Position numbers and translations under genes: made by a program
In this document: in pieces, positions 21,662 through 33,509 of the stretch
How the letters are laid out: every line of letters starts with the position of its first letter
How positions within the stretch are numbered: the first letter of the stretch is position 1
Notes under the pieces: model-generated
Databases searched by the model: none
What the model saw: only the letters and a program-made list of their open reading frames with translations
What the model was told of the DNA's origin: nothing
Assembly (NCBI GenBank): GCA_009193035.1
Contig: SWDT01000639.1
Coordinates: 1 to 43,445, forward strand
DNA length: 43,445 nt
Direction of reading: 5' to 3'
Origin: Halicephalobus mephisto
Lineage: Eukaryota; Nematoda; Chromadorea; Rhabditida; Panagrolaimidae

Positions 21662-23056
21662 ATATCTAAAGTAGATCATTAGAAAACCTCTTTTATAGCT
21701 GGAAACTCGTGGAATTATATCTCATTTCATGCAACGATTATTTTTCGATTTGAAGAAAAAACGATTTGTGCACTTACGTTATTTGACATAATAATTTTTA
21801 AATCCTCATTACTCATTCAAAATATTCAATATTGTAGTTTTAATTTGCTAAATTCATAAAGAAGCAATAAATTCTGAGACCAATATATCGGACACAGAAT
21901 TCTGGAAATCCATGTTGAGACAATTTTATGAAAATTCCTATTTGGAACCTTTAGAATAATGAAAACAAGGATTCGTTTCGTTTGCCTCGAGCGCAATACT
22001 TTGATGTTCACAAAATGATAAAAATCAATAAGAAGATACAAATGCACTTTAAAGGATGAAATGCATGTTTCTTTGCACTTTGCCAAGATAATCTAAGAAT
22101 GAACTCAATGAAGGTTTTACACTAGAACGTTTATTATTTTCTCAATATTTTAATCACTACGAGTTTAGTGAGTTAAGTAGGTTCTAATTATTTTTAAAAA
22201 GATTAGTCTTCAGTTTCATTTTAAGGTGCTTTGTAATCACTAGCTTACTTCTTTTTACGTTCTTTCCATCTCACGGTTATTTTTCTTTTCTTGGTTCACT
22301 ATTGTTTCCTTGGCATTGAAATACTTATAAATACTGATATCCTAACAAATTTACTGATAAAAACAAGACGTTGACGTTATAAAGTGAGAACCAATAAATA
22401 TAGTTTCGTCACAAATTCTTAGAACACATAACGAATATAAATTTTCAGAAAAGCATTCCTCATATATAATCGAATAAGCCAAAATACTACTGTTTTTCAC
22501 AATGACATCAAATGATCGTGATCAGAAGGGATATCAATTTCTTGAAAATTAATTTCAATCAACTTTCGGGTGATGAAGAATATTTTTTTATAAACAAAGG
22601 TGCCCATATATGAAAATGGAATTTGGATCCATTCCCGAGAATTAGAGCGTCTAAAATCTTCCAAAAATTGGAATTCATGAGTTCTGAAGAAATATCAGAA
22701 TATGCTATTTTATAAAGATGAATGAACAAACTCTAGAAATATAGTCAAAGTTTAATAGTTCAAGTTTTATTCTGTTACTCGATTTGATCATCTTTTTACA
22801 ATTTGTCTATAAATATTTTAAAATAATATTTCACATACAGCAAGGACAAGCCTCATGTATCAGAGAACGCTCTTTAAGTGGTCGACATTTTGCCAACAAT
22901 TTTTTCTTTCCAGCTGTTTTAATACCTCATAGCCTTTTAAAACAGTCTTAATTCACAGTTGATCTCCTTTAAATTGTTTATTTCTTCTTATGTAATCTTC
23001 ACTACGAAAGTTAAAACAGAGATTAATATTCCAATTTCTTTTAAGAGATTATTTTT
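21662..23056. other. Intergenic, shares blocks with other srd flanks
   Basis: Positions 21950-22080 (for example AATACTTTGAT..CACA, ATACAAATGCACTTTAAAG) resemble 34150-34230. Positions 22200-22420 resemble 35040-35220. These are flanks of duplicated srd units. No coding sequence was supported; the minus-strand open frame 21826-22086 shows no family resemblance. Confidence 0.5.
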
Positions 23057-24197
23057 TCAGGTAAACTGCTCGAGAAAGCTTTTGGACGAGATACCTTCTG
23101 TAGTTCCCGGTATCATTTGAGGAACCTTGGATATCGTCATTGGTTCGACTCTTCGCTTTTTCATCCCACAAATTCTTTTGAGTATCGATATCATGCCATT
23201 TCTATAGTTCTTGATGACGATGAGAGTCAAAAGAGGGTTTGCAATTGGAATTATGGTATAGAGGAGAGCTACCACAAGGCCCACGCCAGGGACATTTGCG
23301 TGAATGACAGCCATTGTGGCTGCTATGAGGATAGGAATGAGTGAGACGATACAAGGAATAATGGCTTGGAAGATGAGAGTCACGCTAATTTGTCGATGGG
23401 CATCCCTCATTTGGATACTCATCTGGTTTTCCATAGCCTTTAAATGACGCCAAACTTTCAAGTTGGAGAAAACAGTAATCACATACACACAAATAACTAA
23501 AAAGTACGCATAGCCGAAAAGCACTCGCAACGGCCAGTCATCAACAGAAGCGACAACGAAACTAGGAATTCCTTCATCGTAGTTGTGATCCGCTTTCAAT
23601 AACGCTGCCGCCTTTTCCCAGCTAACTTTATCCGGCCAGAAACAGTAAGTTGTCCACAAGGCATATAGCAAAGGTGGAACAAAAGCAGAGAAGAGAAGTG
23701 CAAGGTAGTGGGAAAGTGTGACTTTTATTCCCTTGACAATCATGAGATAACGGTAGACGAATTGGACTGGGACTCCAGTTAAGCAATAGAACAGTGAGAA
23801 GACCTGTAGTAATTTTAATTAATAGAATATTAAAAATGGAAACTCACCCAGAAACATATTATCAGGTTATTATAAGGAGCATTGATGTTCGCCAATGGAC
23901 CTATCATGTACATGTAAAAGTTTCCGTTTTTCTGATCTGTTTGCTGCAAATATTCACCTAAAATGCACTTTTTACAATAAAGTAACTTACCGCTTTCGTT
24001 GCTGTGTTGACAATATTGAAAAATATGTCAACTAGACAGTTCTGGAGCAAAATAGGTCGATAATCTTTCAATCTCGCACTTGTCTTATAGATGATCAGAT
24101 ACAATAACATGAAGTTGAGGACAAATGCAACGATACTAACACTGTTATCGAAATATTCAATCAGAGTTCTCAAACTTATACCATGATCAGACTCCAT
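23057..24197 (-). CDS. SRD-like 7TM chemoreceptor, srd gene 2
   Basis: Exons 24197-23991, 23943-23848 and 23803-23057 give 349 residues; introns are 47 and 44 bp, phase 0. It keeps all cluster landmarks: ISLRTLIEYFDNSVS before TM1, KNGNFYMYMIGPL in exon 2, CLTGVPVQFVYRYLMIVKG, the loop YDEGIPSFVVASVDDWP, PCIVSLIPILIAATMAVI and PIANPLLTLIVIKNYR. The cytoplasmic tail ends SSKSFLEQFT, a form shared with srd genes 4 to 7. An acceptor-like AG sits 55 bases before ATG, and a GCTCTATACA-type block 106-122 bases before ATG. Its 5' flank (24240-24550) is partly duplicated after srd gene 8. Confidence 0.86.
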
Positions 24198-24250
24198 TGG
24201 GTCTTTTGCATGGATGAAATGGATTACAGAAGCTTAGCTTTGCTTTTAAA

Positions 24251-24319
24251 TGCTTAAAAAATCATGAAAAAAACCATTCAAAAGTAAAATCTTATCCCAA
24301 TTGAATAGCGCTCTATACA
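24251..24319 (-). promoter_or_regulatory. Conserved upstream module of srd gene 2
   Basis: On the plus strand GAATAGCGCTCTATACA (24303-24319) is the block shared with srd genes 3, 4, 7 and 8. An AG preceded by a T run (24253-24254) marks a possible trans-splice or UTR acceptor, 55 bases before ATG. Confidence 0.5.
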
Positions 24320-25259
24320 AATATTTTTCTTTTCATGGAATTAACAAGTATCTATTCATTTCTTCTGTTTCTTTAAATAATCTTCAAATCTTCTATCTTC
24401 TTCACCACGTTAATTTACTAATATGATTTCAATTCGGTAAAATTCAATGGGACCTGTAAAAGAGAATGAAGAAGTTTTGAAGGAATTCAAAAAATATTGA
24501 ATTAATTTTCAGCTTTTTCTTCGATCACACCTGTGGACATAATAAACGGAATTAAATCACGAATGGTCTAGACAGAAAGTCGAAAGCTCAGCCCAATCAG
24601 TTAAAGTATGAGAGGCAAAACCAAAGTGACAAAAGAGTCAGTATTTTGAGAAAACCATCTTTGCACCGATCTGAGTTTGGATTCTGCCAACAGAGAATCA
24701 TCATCTCTTTCTTCTACACGTGTGTTAAGATAAACATCCTATGAATTTGCTAAACAATAAGAACCAACACTTTCCGTTTGATCACGAAGCTTCAAGGTGT
24801 CACAACATTACCAACGCCTTCCATAAAACCCGTATTACTATACATCTACAAACTGAATTAAAATGCTGTCTATATTAATTGCAGATTTGCAAGGATTGAT
24901 TTATAGTGTGTTGATGATATTATTATTAGAACCAAATTTATTATAAGTGTTGCAGAAACGTTAACATTAGCTTTTAATTTTTAAAAGATCTATAGACATC
25001 GGAAAATTTAAAATCTTGTCGACTGTTCAAGAATATCTAAATAAGTTGTTTCATACACATTAGTGAATAGATTCTAAAGATATCGAAAAAAGTTATACTC
25101 TCGGTCATTCTCTAGTGCTTAATCTGCAGGTTATTCAACAGTGCCTTGTTTAATCCCCAAAATTACCGGAAGTTGCACATTCTCTTCAGTATACTGTAAA
25201 TTAAAAGGTGAAAAAACAAATGTTTGAATTGCTTATAGGAGATCATCTTCTTACGCAAA
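24320..25259. other. Intergenic region duplicated near 40358-40764
   Basis: Positions 24855-25285 recur with high identity at 40358-40764. This includes ATTATTATTAGAACCAAATT, GTTGCAGAAACGTTAACATT and AAAAGATCTATAGACATC. The 3' part (25135-25259) also recurs after srd gene 5 (29575-29720). No gene was recognised. Confidence 0.6.
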
Positions 25260-26381
25260 CTATTCCACGGGGTTAATTGAAGGAATCTTTCCCTCAGCTG
25301 CATGCGTCGACTCATGCATTGTGGATTTCGTCATGGGATTAATTTTTCTATTTCTTCTGTAGATTCTCTGCAGTATCAATAAAAAGTTCTTTCTGTAGTT
25401 GGTAACGACAAGGAGGGTCAGTAGGGGGTTAGCAACTGGAGTTATGGTATAGAGGAGAGCTACTATAAGGCCCACACCAGGGACATTTGCGTGGGTGAAA
25501 GCCATTGTGACAGCAAGAACTATCGGGATGATGGAGACGACACAAGGAACAATGGCTTGGAAGATGAAGGTTACAGTGATCTGTCTCTGAGCATCTCTTG
25601 CTTGAATAGTCATCTGACTCTCCATAGCTTTTAGATGACGCCATACTTTTATGCTGGAGAATATGATGATACCATAAACACCAGATACCAGGACATATGC
25701 ATAGGTAAAAAGTATTCTCAATGGCCAATCATCGATGGAAGCCATGACAAAACTAGGAATGCCTTCATCGTAGTTGTGATCAGCTTTCAACAATGGAACT
25801 GCCTTTTCCAAGCTGACTGGATTTGGCCAGAAAGTATAGACCGTCCACGATGCGTAAGCGAGGGCTGCAATGAAAGCCGAGAGAAGGAGCTTAAAGTAGT
25901 GGGAAAAGGTGATTTTGATGCCTTTCACGATCATGAGATAGCGGTAGAGAAATTGGACTGGGACTCCTGTTAAGCAATATAACAACGCGAAAACCTGTAG
26001 TAATTTTAATAATAAAGTAATAAAAATTGAAACTCACCCAGAAACAGAGAAAGAGATTGTTATAAGGAGGGGGCATATTAGTTAGGGGGCCAACCATGTA
26101 CATGTAAAAGTTTCCGTTTTTCTGATCCGTTTGCTGAAAAAGTTCAATTAGAATTAATGATTGGAATGAAATAGTACTGTTTTCGTTATCATATTGACAA
26201 TACTGAAAAAAGTGTCAATTAGACAGTTCTGAATCAAAATAGGTCGGTAGTCCTTCAATCTAGCACTTGTCTTTTTGATGATTAAATAAAATAGTACGGA
26301 GTTCAAAGTGAGTCCGATGACACTGACAATGTTGTCGAACCATTCTATCGATGTCCTCAAACTTATATGAGTGAATTCCAT
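25260..26381 (-). CDS. SRD-like 7TM chemoreceptor, srd gene 3
   Basis: Exons 26381-26178, 26133-26038 and 25994-25260 give 344 residues; introns are 44 and 43 bp. The start is MEFTHISLRTSIEWFDN, one residue shorter than most paralogues. The loop is DHNYDEGIPSFVMASIDDWP, and TM7 is PVANPLLTLLVVTNYR, as in gene 1. The tail ends KIPSINPVE. Exon 1 is closest to srd gene 4 (shared EWFDN/KWFDN and PILIQNCLIDTFFSIVNM), while intron 1 to exon 3 is almost identical to gene 1. It therefore looks like a mosaic. Membrane topology and ligand are unproven. Confidence 0.86.
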
Positions 26382-26436
26382 TCGTTCTTGCTAACAGATC
26401 GAATGGATTATTGAAGCTTATTTTTCCTTTTAAATA

Positions 26437-26507
26437 CCTAAGATGAATAGTGTAACAAAGGTTATTCAGAATTAAAATCTTATCTAAATTGAATAGAAGT
26501 CTGTACA
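26437..26507 (-). promoter_or_regulatory. Conserved upstream module of srd gene 3
   Basis: GAATAGAAGTCTGTACA (plus-strand reading, 26491-26507) is the more diverged form of the shared block. The T-rich acceptor-like AG is at 26438-26439, 56 bases before ATG. Confidence 0.45.
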
Positions 26508-27522
26508 AATATTATTTTCTTTCATGAATTAACAAGAATCTATTAATTTTTTGTTTCTTGGAATGACTTTGAAATCCTTAATTACATATTTAGAAAGATG
26601 ATTTATTGTTGTAGGTACAAAAGACAGATCGTAAGTTGTCCAAGGCCTTATGGGAGCATTTAAAGAGTCTTCTAATCGACCAATGAGTCTAAAGGTCTGT
26701 TTCTAATTAAAACAACTGCACCTTGACGATTTAATACTTTTGAAATCAGTCCTAATCAAGCAAAAACTAGACAACGTCACTCCTCTTCTTTGGTTTTACC
26801 TATTACGTAAGAATAGTTCACAATTGAACTTGCGAGTACAGTAGGAATCCACTTTCTTCCCACAAGCGAAAGAACCTCCAGATTACCGCCATCATCAAAT
26901 TTCTACAAAAACAAGTGCACACTTATGATCAATAAGAGCGTCATAGTGAGAGCTATGTCGCGTTTTGCCAAAAGAATATATTAAAGATGAATTTAGTTTT
27001 GTTGATAACAGTTCAATACAGGAGGTGTTCAACGATAAATCTATTATCAAAATTATTAATTGGTAGGATAAATCTCCAATAATTCCATATAGAGTTGTGC
27101 ATTTGTTATAAATTTCTTTCTGCTCATTGTTAACAATATTTGATATTTCTTCTTCCTGACATATAAAATCACTTAGCTCAAATTGATGGCCTGGTCAGTT
27201 AGAAGCCTTAAAGTAGTCAATAAAGGTAGTTTTTCGGGTGTATGTCTATCGAGTTGTGACGTAGACTTAAAAATCTTAGACTGAAATTATTTTTTTTCGA
27301 ACTTTGGTTTAAAGTTTTTCATATGATCAAAATCTTATTAAGCACCGTTTATATTTAAGTTTTTAGATCTTTAATCATAACTGTTTCCAAACAATCTTAA
27401 TCCGTAATGTTTGATTTTCTCAAAGTACTTCAAATATTAGCAGTTATTCATTCTTTATTGTGTAATCTTCATTAACAAAATTAAAAAGAGATTAGTGTTT
27501 TAATTGTTCTCAAATTCTTTTC
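26508..27522. other. Intergenic, mostly unrecognised
   Basis: Positions 27130-27300 resemble 31940-32060, the 3' flank of srd gene 6. The rest (26600-27100) has no counterpart I could find in the window and no coding signal. Confidence 0.5.
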
Positions 27523-28659
27523 TTACGTCAGTTGCTCGAAGACATTACTGGAAATTTTTTCTTCAGACACATGTGTCGTTTGGAGAACTATGGATGTCGC
27601 TGTTGGTACGACCTTTTGCTTTTTCATTCCACAAATTTTTCTGAACATCGATATCATGCCATTTCTATAGTTCTTGATGACGATGAGAGTCAAAAGAGGA
27701 TTCGCAAATGGAATTGCCGAATAGAGGAGAGCCATTACAAGGCTTAAACCAGGGACGTTTGTATGCAAAACAGTCATTGTGGCTGCTGAACCTATTGGGA
27801 TGATACAAACCACACAAGGAATAATGGCTTGGAAGATGAGAGTTACAGTAATCTGTCTCTGAGCATCTTTCGCTTGGACACTCATCTGACTCTCCATGGA
27901 CTTTAGATGACGCCAGACCTTCAAGTTCGAAAAAACAGTAATTATATACACACAGATAACTAGAAAGTACGCGTAGCTGAAGAGAACTCGCAATGGCCAT
28001 TCGTCGATGGAAGCGGTGACGAAATTCGGAATTCCTTCATCATAGACGTGATCCACCTTCAACAACTCTGCTCCCTTTTTCCAAGTAACTTCATTCGGCC
28101 AGAAACAGTAAGTTGTCCACAAAGCATACAGCAAAGGTGGAACAAACGCTGAGAAGAGAAGCGCAAAGTAGTTGGAGAGTGTAACCTTGATTCCTTTCAC
28201 AATTATAAGATAACGGTAGATAAACTGGACCGGGACTCCAGTTAAGCAATAGAACAGTGAGAAGACCTGTAGTAATTTTAATTAATAGAATATTGAAAAT
28301 GGAAACTCACCCAGAAACATATTATCAGGTTATTATAAGGAGCATTGATATTATCTAACGGACCTATCATGTACATGAAAAAGTTCCCATCCTTCTGATC
28401 TATTTGCTGGAAATATTTCATTATAATAAATTTTTTATAGTACAAAACTTACTGTTTTCGCCATCATATTGACAATACTGAAAAAAGTGTCAATTAGGCA
28501 ATTCTGGATCAAAATAGGTCGGTAGTCCTTCAATCTAGCACTTGTTTTGTTAATAATCAGATACAATAGTATGGAGTTCAAAGCGAGTCCGATGGTGCTG
28601 ACAATATTGTCGAACCATTTTACCGACGTTCTCAAACTTATAGGATGATTAGACTCCAT
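27523..28659 (-). CDS. SRD-like 7TM chemoreceptor, srd gene 4
   Basis: Exons 28659-28453, 28406-28311 and 28266-27523 give 348 residues; introns are 46 and 44 bp. The start is MESNHPISLRTSVKWFDN. Exon 2 has QIDQKDGNFFMYMIGPLDN, and the post-TM3 turn reads YRYLIIVKGIKV, where other copies have YRYLMIVKG. The extracellular loop is changed to DHVYDEGIPNFVTASIDEWP. TM6-TM7 has PCVVCIIPIGSAATMTVL and PFANPLLTLIVIKNYR. The tail ends SSNVFEQLT. The acceptor-like AG is 55 bases before ATG, and the shared block is at 28768-28784. Confidence 0.86.
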
Positions 28660-28713
28660 TAGCTCTCGCTAGTAGATCGAATGGATTACTGGAGCTTACA
28701 TTTCCTTTTAAAT

Positions 28714-28784
28714 ACTTAAAATGAATTGTACAACAAAAGCCATTCAAAGGACAATCTCATCCCAATTGAATAGCACTCTATACA
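28714..28784 (-). promoter_or_regulatory. Conserved upstream module of srd gene 4
   Basis: GAATAGCACTCTATACA (28768-28784, plus-strand reading) and an acceptor-like AG (28715-28716) occur at the same distances as in the other copies. Confidence 0.5.
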
Positions 28785-29718
28785 AATGTTTTTCTTTTCA
28801 TGGCATTAAAAAAGGTTATTCGTTTCTTTTCTTTCTTTAAATAACTTTGAAAACCAGATTCCTGATTCAGAAAGACAGTTGTTATTGTAATTTTAGTTTT
28901 GTAATATTCAGAAGAAACCTGTGCAGCCACTTAAGCTTCACATTCTGGAAATCCCTGGAAGGTTCTTCAACATGTTCTAAATTTGTGTCGAAATTATTCT
29001 GCAATATGGCTCATTTTTATTTGTTGTGATTTGTAAAAACATTTGATTAAACATTTTTGACTATTCTGCTAAAAATACTCCATGATTAGAAGTCGACGAT
29101 CAAATGTTTCTAAATCTTTTCTTAAACATAAAATTTATGAAAATAAATGCTCAGTTATAAGCAGAAATGAATCTGAAAATGACTTTATAGATCCGATCAC
29201 AAATCTTGTCAAACACATTAGTGAGCATGGGGAATTATTTTTTTGCTTTTGTTGAAGAAAATCTAGGGTTGAGTTTGAACTTGTTCTTCGATTACTTCTA
29301 AAATCTTCCCACAGTGATTTCAATATTCGTTCCAGATTGACGCAGACCAGCTTATGATTAGTTGAGAACATTTTTGTCATAAACAAGTTGATTATAGGCT
29401 TTAAAGAAAACTTTACATTTGTCCTCACACCAAAAGATTTATCTTTGCATAAAGATTATGGAGTACATCATGTCGAGAAATGATATCAAAATAAATTATG
29501 TTACACAGGCAAGGAACAAGCTTTAACATTATGGTCAAAGATACTATAGTCTAAGTTTTTTTAATACTTGATTTACATTTTGATTGTTTAATCCTCAAAA
29601 TTAACGGAAATTGCACATTCTCTTCAGTATACTGTAAATTAAAAGGTGAAAAAACAAATGTTTGAATTGCTTATAGGAGATTATCTTCTTCTTACGCAAA
29701 CTGTTCCACGAGGTTAAT
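28785..29718. other. Intergenic, 3' part duplicated
   Basis: Positions 29575-29718 match the 3' flank of srd gene 3 (25135-25259) and 40620-40740. Open frames here have no family resemblance. Confidence 0.5.
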
Positions 29719-30826
29719 TCAAAAAATCCTTCTCTCAGCTGCATGCGTCGATTCATGCATTGTGGATTTTGCCATTGGATTGGCTTTTTTAATTTTTCTT
29801 CTGCAGATTTTTTGCAGTACAAATAACAAGTTCTTTCTGTAGTTCTTGATGACGATGAGAGTCAGGAGCGGATTCGCAATTGGAATTACAGTATAAAGAA
29901 CAGGTACCACAAGGCTAACTCCTGGGACGTTTGCATGGATAAAAGTAATCGTGACCGCTAAGAATATCGGAATAAGCAAAAAGATGAAAGGGATGATAGC
30001 TTGGAAGATGAGAGTTACGGTAATCTGTTTCTGAGCATCTCTTGCTTGAATACTCATCTGACTCTCCATCGCCTTTAGATGACGCCACACTTTTGTGTTG
30101 CAAAATATTGTGATCCCATAAACACCACAAACCAGAAAGTATGCGTAAACGAATTGAATTCTTAAAGGCCATTGATCAATGGACGCGACTAGAAAATTGG
30201 GCATGTTGTCACGGTAGTTGCTATCAGCTTTTAACAACATTGCTGCCTTTTGCAATTGCTCTTCATTTGGCCAGAAAGTGTAAGAATTCCAGAGAGCGTA
30301 GATGAAAGCCGGGATGAAGGCAGAAAGTAGAAGCGTAAAGTAATGGACAAATGTAACCTTGATGCCTTTCACAATCATGAGATACCGATAAACGAACTGG
30401 ACTGGGACTCCAGTTAGGCAGTAAAACAATGTAAATACCTATAGTAACTCCAGTTTGTGGAATAATAGATATTTAGACTCACCCACAAGGAGTTGAAGAG
30501 AACATTATAAGGAGTGGTGGCATTTTCCACTGGCCCTATCACGTACATGTAGAAATTTCCGTTTTTCTGGTCTACTTGCTGTAAAGACTCAGTTAAAATT
30601 AATAATTGGTAATAAAAAGTACCATTTTCATGATCGTGTGGACAGTGTTAAAGCAGGTGTCAATTAAACAGTTCTGAAGTAAAATCGGTCGATAGTCCTT
30701 CATCCTGATGCTTGTCTTGTAGATAATCAAATATATCAGCAGGGAATTTAGAGCAAATCCGATGACGCTGACAAAGTTGTCAAAGTACTTGATCAACGTT
30801 CTCAAGCTTATATGGTCAGACTCCAT
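29719..30826 (-). CDS. SRD-like 7TM chemoreceptor, srd gene 5 (divergent loop)
   Basis: Exons 30826-30623, 30578-30483 and 30438-29719 give 339 residues; both introns are 44 bp. Intron 2 ends in TATAG, weaker than the usual CTACAG. It keeps YRYLMIVKGIKV, QKQITVTLIFQAIIPF and PIANPLLTLIVIKNYR. It differs from all others in exon 2 (MYVIGPVENATTPYN ending NSLW) and in the second extracellular loop, which reads DSNYRDNMPNFLVASIDQWP, so the YDEGIP motif is lost. Exon 1 reads SIRMKDYRPILLQN. A changed ligand preference is possible. The tail resembles that of srd gene 3. The acceptor-like AG is 56 bases before ATG. Confidence 0.85.
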
Positions 30827-30882
30827 CAGATATTGTTAACGGATAAAATAAATTATAAAAACTTAGCTTCTCGTTTAACTCT

Positions 30883-32313
30883 CTAAAATTAAATCATTTA
30901 AGAAATTTTATGCGACAATTATTTTCATGAAAGTGCCGTGTACATCTTTTATACTCAGTGTTTGATTAATTAGACTTTACCAGGCAAAAATTACAGACTA
31001 TCGTAATATGTAATTTAAAACATTGAGGTGAATTCATTTCCTGTTTTATAAACGTGTCATTCTTGCCTTCTTCATAGAATTATTTCCTCAGTTTTATCTT
31101 TTGTGTAATTCACTTTCGTTTTTATTCCTAGAATTGTCACTTTGTAAATATATATCTACTGCTGTGAAATGTGAAGTTGATCCCGCGGTGAAATTCCTTG
31201 ATGACTGTGAGAACTTACTGTTTCCTAAATGCCAATTAAATCACGAGTGAAAATTAACAAACGTGAATATCAGGAATATGTGTTTGTGTAGTGGTAAAGA
31301 TTAGAAGTCTAGTAATTAATATCAGAAGTTTATTATTGTCGTGGATCTTGACGTAACTCGCGCAATTCTAATCGCTAGATAGAAAGAGTGGTCATTCTTA
31401 TCTATTCTAGTACAGCAAGATTACGGTGCAAGAAAAATAGCTTAAATCTAAGAGAAACAATAGAATAATCCAGGAAATAAACGCAAAATAATACAAGACA
31501 GATTTAAGTAGTATTAATAATTCTCGCTACACAATTGGTGAGAGATTTGGCGGCTTCCTTAAATGCCGGAAGGCCTGAGCCTCACTTGACTCATCCTTAA
31601 GAACAAATGAACTTTTAGGACTTTCACAGAATGTCACGTCGGAATCAAATTCGTGTTCCGTAACACATTCAATTGTGTTTTGAGTAAAACTCCATTTTTA
31701 TCTCAAAATCATCGAATTTCATGGTCATGAGCAACCATAGTGAAAGAGGAGTTTGATTTCCCGATATAAAGCATTAATAGAAGTTAAGTCAGTTCGTTGA
31801 TAAAGATGGAATCCTGAGATCTTCAATCTGAATGAAATTTCAGAATCATTAAAATCAAAGTTTGATTTTCGATGATTTCTTGCAGTTTTCATTTTGGTCA
31901 CAACTCTCCCTCTACCAAATGTAAACAATATTTAACATTTTTTAACTTTTGAGATTATCTAATTCAAATTGATGCCTTGATAGATCAGAAGCATTAAAGG
32001 ATTCAATCAAAATAGTTATTATTATGGCCGATCCATCAAATTATTCAATAATTATAAGGATCTCTAGCTTGATGTTCTTTACCTTTACTGTTTTTAGTAA
32101 ATCAAAAGCTTCCTAAGTAATCAACTTTTCAACAAATATTTTATAGCCTTGACTTGTAATCACATTTTCATGCTATCATAATTCAATTTTAGTATTACAT
32201 TTTTTCACTAATATTCTCAACTGTTGACAACTATGTATTTTTTTATAAACTGCACAGTAAAAGATTAGAAAAGTCATTAGTATCCCAATTCTTTTTAAGA
32301 GGTTATTTTCCTA
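30883..32313. other. Intergenic with a possible LTR remnant
   Basis: This region contains the srd gene 5 promoter, a candidate LTR segment (31164-31533, with a primer-binding-like stretch after it) and the srd gene 6 3' flank. Open frames (31725-31928 minus) have no recognised domain. Confidence 0.45.
31164..31533 (+). mobile_element. Possible solo-LTR or LTR end of a retroelement
   Basis: The block runs from TGTGAAGTTG (31164 region) to CTCGCTACACA. It contains CAGGAAATAAACGC, like an R-region poly(A) signal, and is followed at 31533 by ATTGGTGAGAGATTTGGCGGC, which resembles the primer-binding zone after a 5' LTR. No second LTR, gag or pol is present nearby. Evidence is composition and end motifs only. 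Confidence 0.25.
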
Positions 32314-33451
32314 TTAAGAAAACTGTTGAGTAATATTTATGGAAGGGATCCTTTTCTCTTGTGCGTGAATCGTTTCATAAATTGTAGATTTCATTGTGGG
32401 GTCAATTCTTCTGTTTCCTCTCCCGTAGATTTTTCTGAGCATAGATGCTATATTTTTCCCATAATTTCTGATAATAATAAGGGTCAGAAGCGGGTTGGCA
32501 ACTGGAATTATGGTATAGAGAAAAGCTACTATAAGGCCCATGCCAGGGACATTTGCGTGGATGAAAACCATCGTGACCGCTATGAGTATTGGAATAATAG
32601 AGACGACACAAGGAACAATGGCTTGGAAAATGAAGGTTACGGTAATCTGTCTCTGAGCATCTCTTGCTTGAATAGTCATCTGACTCTCCATCGCCTTTAG
32701 ATGACGCCACACTTTTGTGTTGCAAAATATTGTGATCCCATAAACACCGGAAACCAGGATATATGCATAAGTGAAAAGTATTTTTAATGGCCAATCATCG
32801 ATTGAAGCCACCACAAAACTAGGAATGCCCTCATCGTAGTTGTGATCAGCTCTCAGCAACATTGCTGCCCTGTTCCAGTTTTCTTCATTTGGCCAAAAAG
32901 TGTAGACAGCCCACAAGCTGTAAGTAAAGGCTGGAATAAAGGCAGAAAGGAGGAGCTTAAAGTAGTGGGTAACAGTAATTTTCACTCCTTTCACAATCAT
33001 GAGATAACGGTAGATGAACTGGACCGGGACTCCTGTTAGACAGTAGAAGAATGAAAAAACCTGCACCACCATGGTTAGTAGAATATTGAAAATTGAAACT
33101 CACCCAAAAACAGATTATGAGGTTGTTGTAGGGAACGTCGATATTTGCTAAGGGTCCCACCATATACAGGTAAAAGTTACCGTTTTTCTGCTCTACTTGC
33201 TGCAATTATTGAATAAAATTAGATTAATTACGACTAAAATATACCCCTTTCGTTACTGCGTTGGTGATATTGAAAAAGGTGTCGATTAGACAGTTCTGCA
33301 GCAAAATAGGTCTGTATTCTTTCAATCTCGCACTTGTCTTATAGATGATCAGATACAGTAATGTGAGATTCAGAACAAATCCGATGATGCTGACAACGTT
33401 GTCGAAGTATTCAATCGCCGTTCTCAAACTTATACCATGATTAGACTCCAT
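32314..33451 (-). CDS. SRD-like 7TM chemoreceptor, srd gene 6
   Basis: Exons 33451-33245, 33199-33104 and 33060-32314 give 349 residues; introns are 45 and 43 bp. The start is MESNHGISLRTAIEYFDN. The exon 1 donor is GGG/GTATAT, weaker than in paralogues. Exon 2 reads QVEQKNGNFYLYMVGPLAN. Exon 3 has YRYLMIVKGVKITVTHYF, the loop DHNYDEGIPSFVVASIDDWP, MESQMTIQARDAQRQITVTF, and PVANPLLTLIIIRNYG in TM7, where the usual arginine of NYR is glycine. The tail is long and ends SINITQQFS. The acceptor-like AG is 48 bases before ATG; the upstream block is degenerate here. Confidence 0.86.
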
Positions 33452-33509
33452 TAGCTTCCGTTAACGAATGAAGTGAATTATATTAAGTTTTTGAAACACC
33501 TAAAATGAA

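Noticed and set aside
32326..32700. Long antisense open frames over srd exon 3 (here and at 25635-25973, 27532-27747, 23117-23344)
   Set aside because: They are the complement of conserved coding sequence in each paralogue; their own splice, start and codon features are not conserved.
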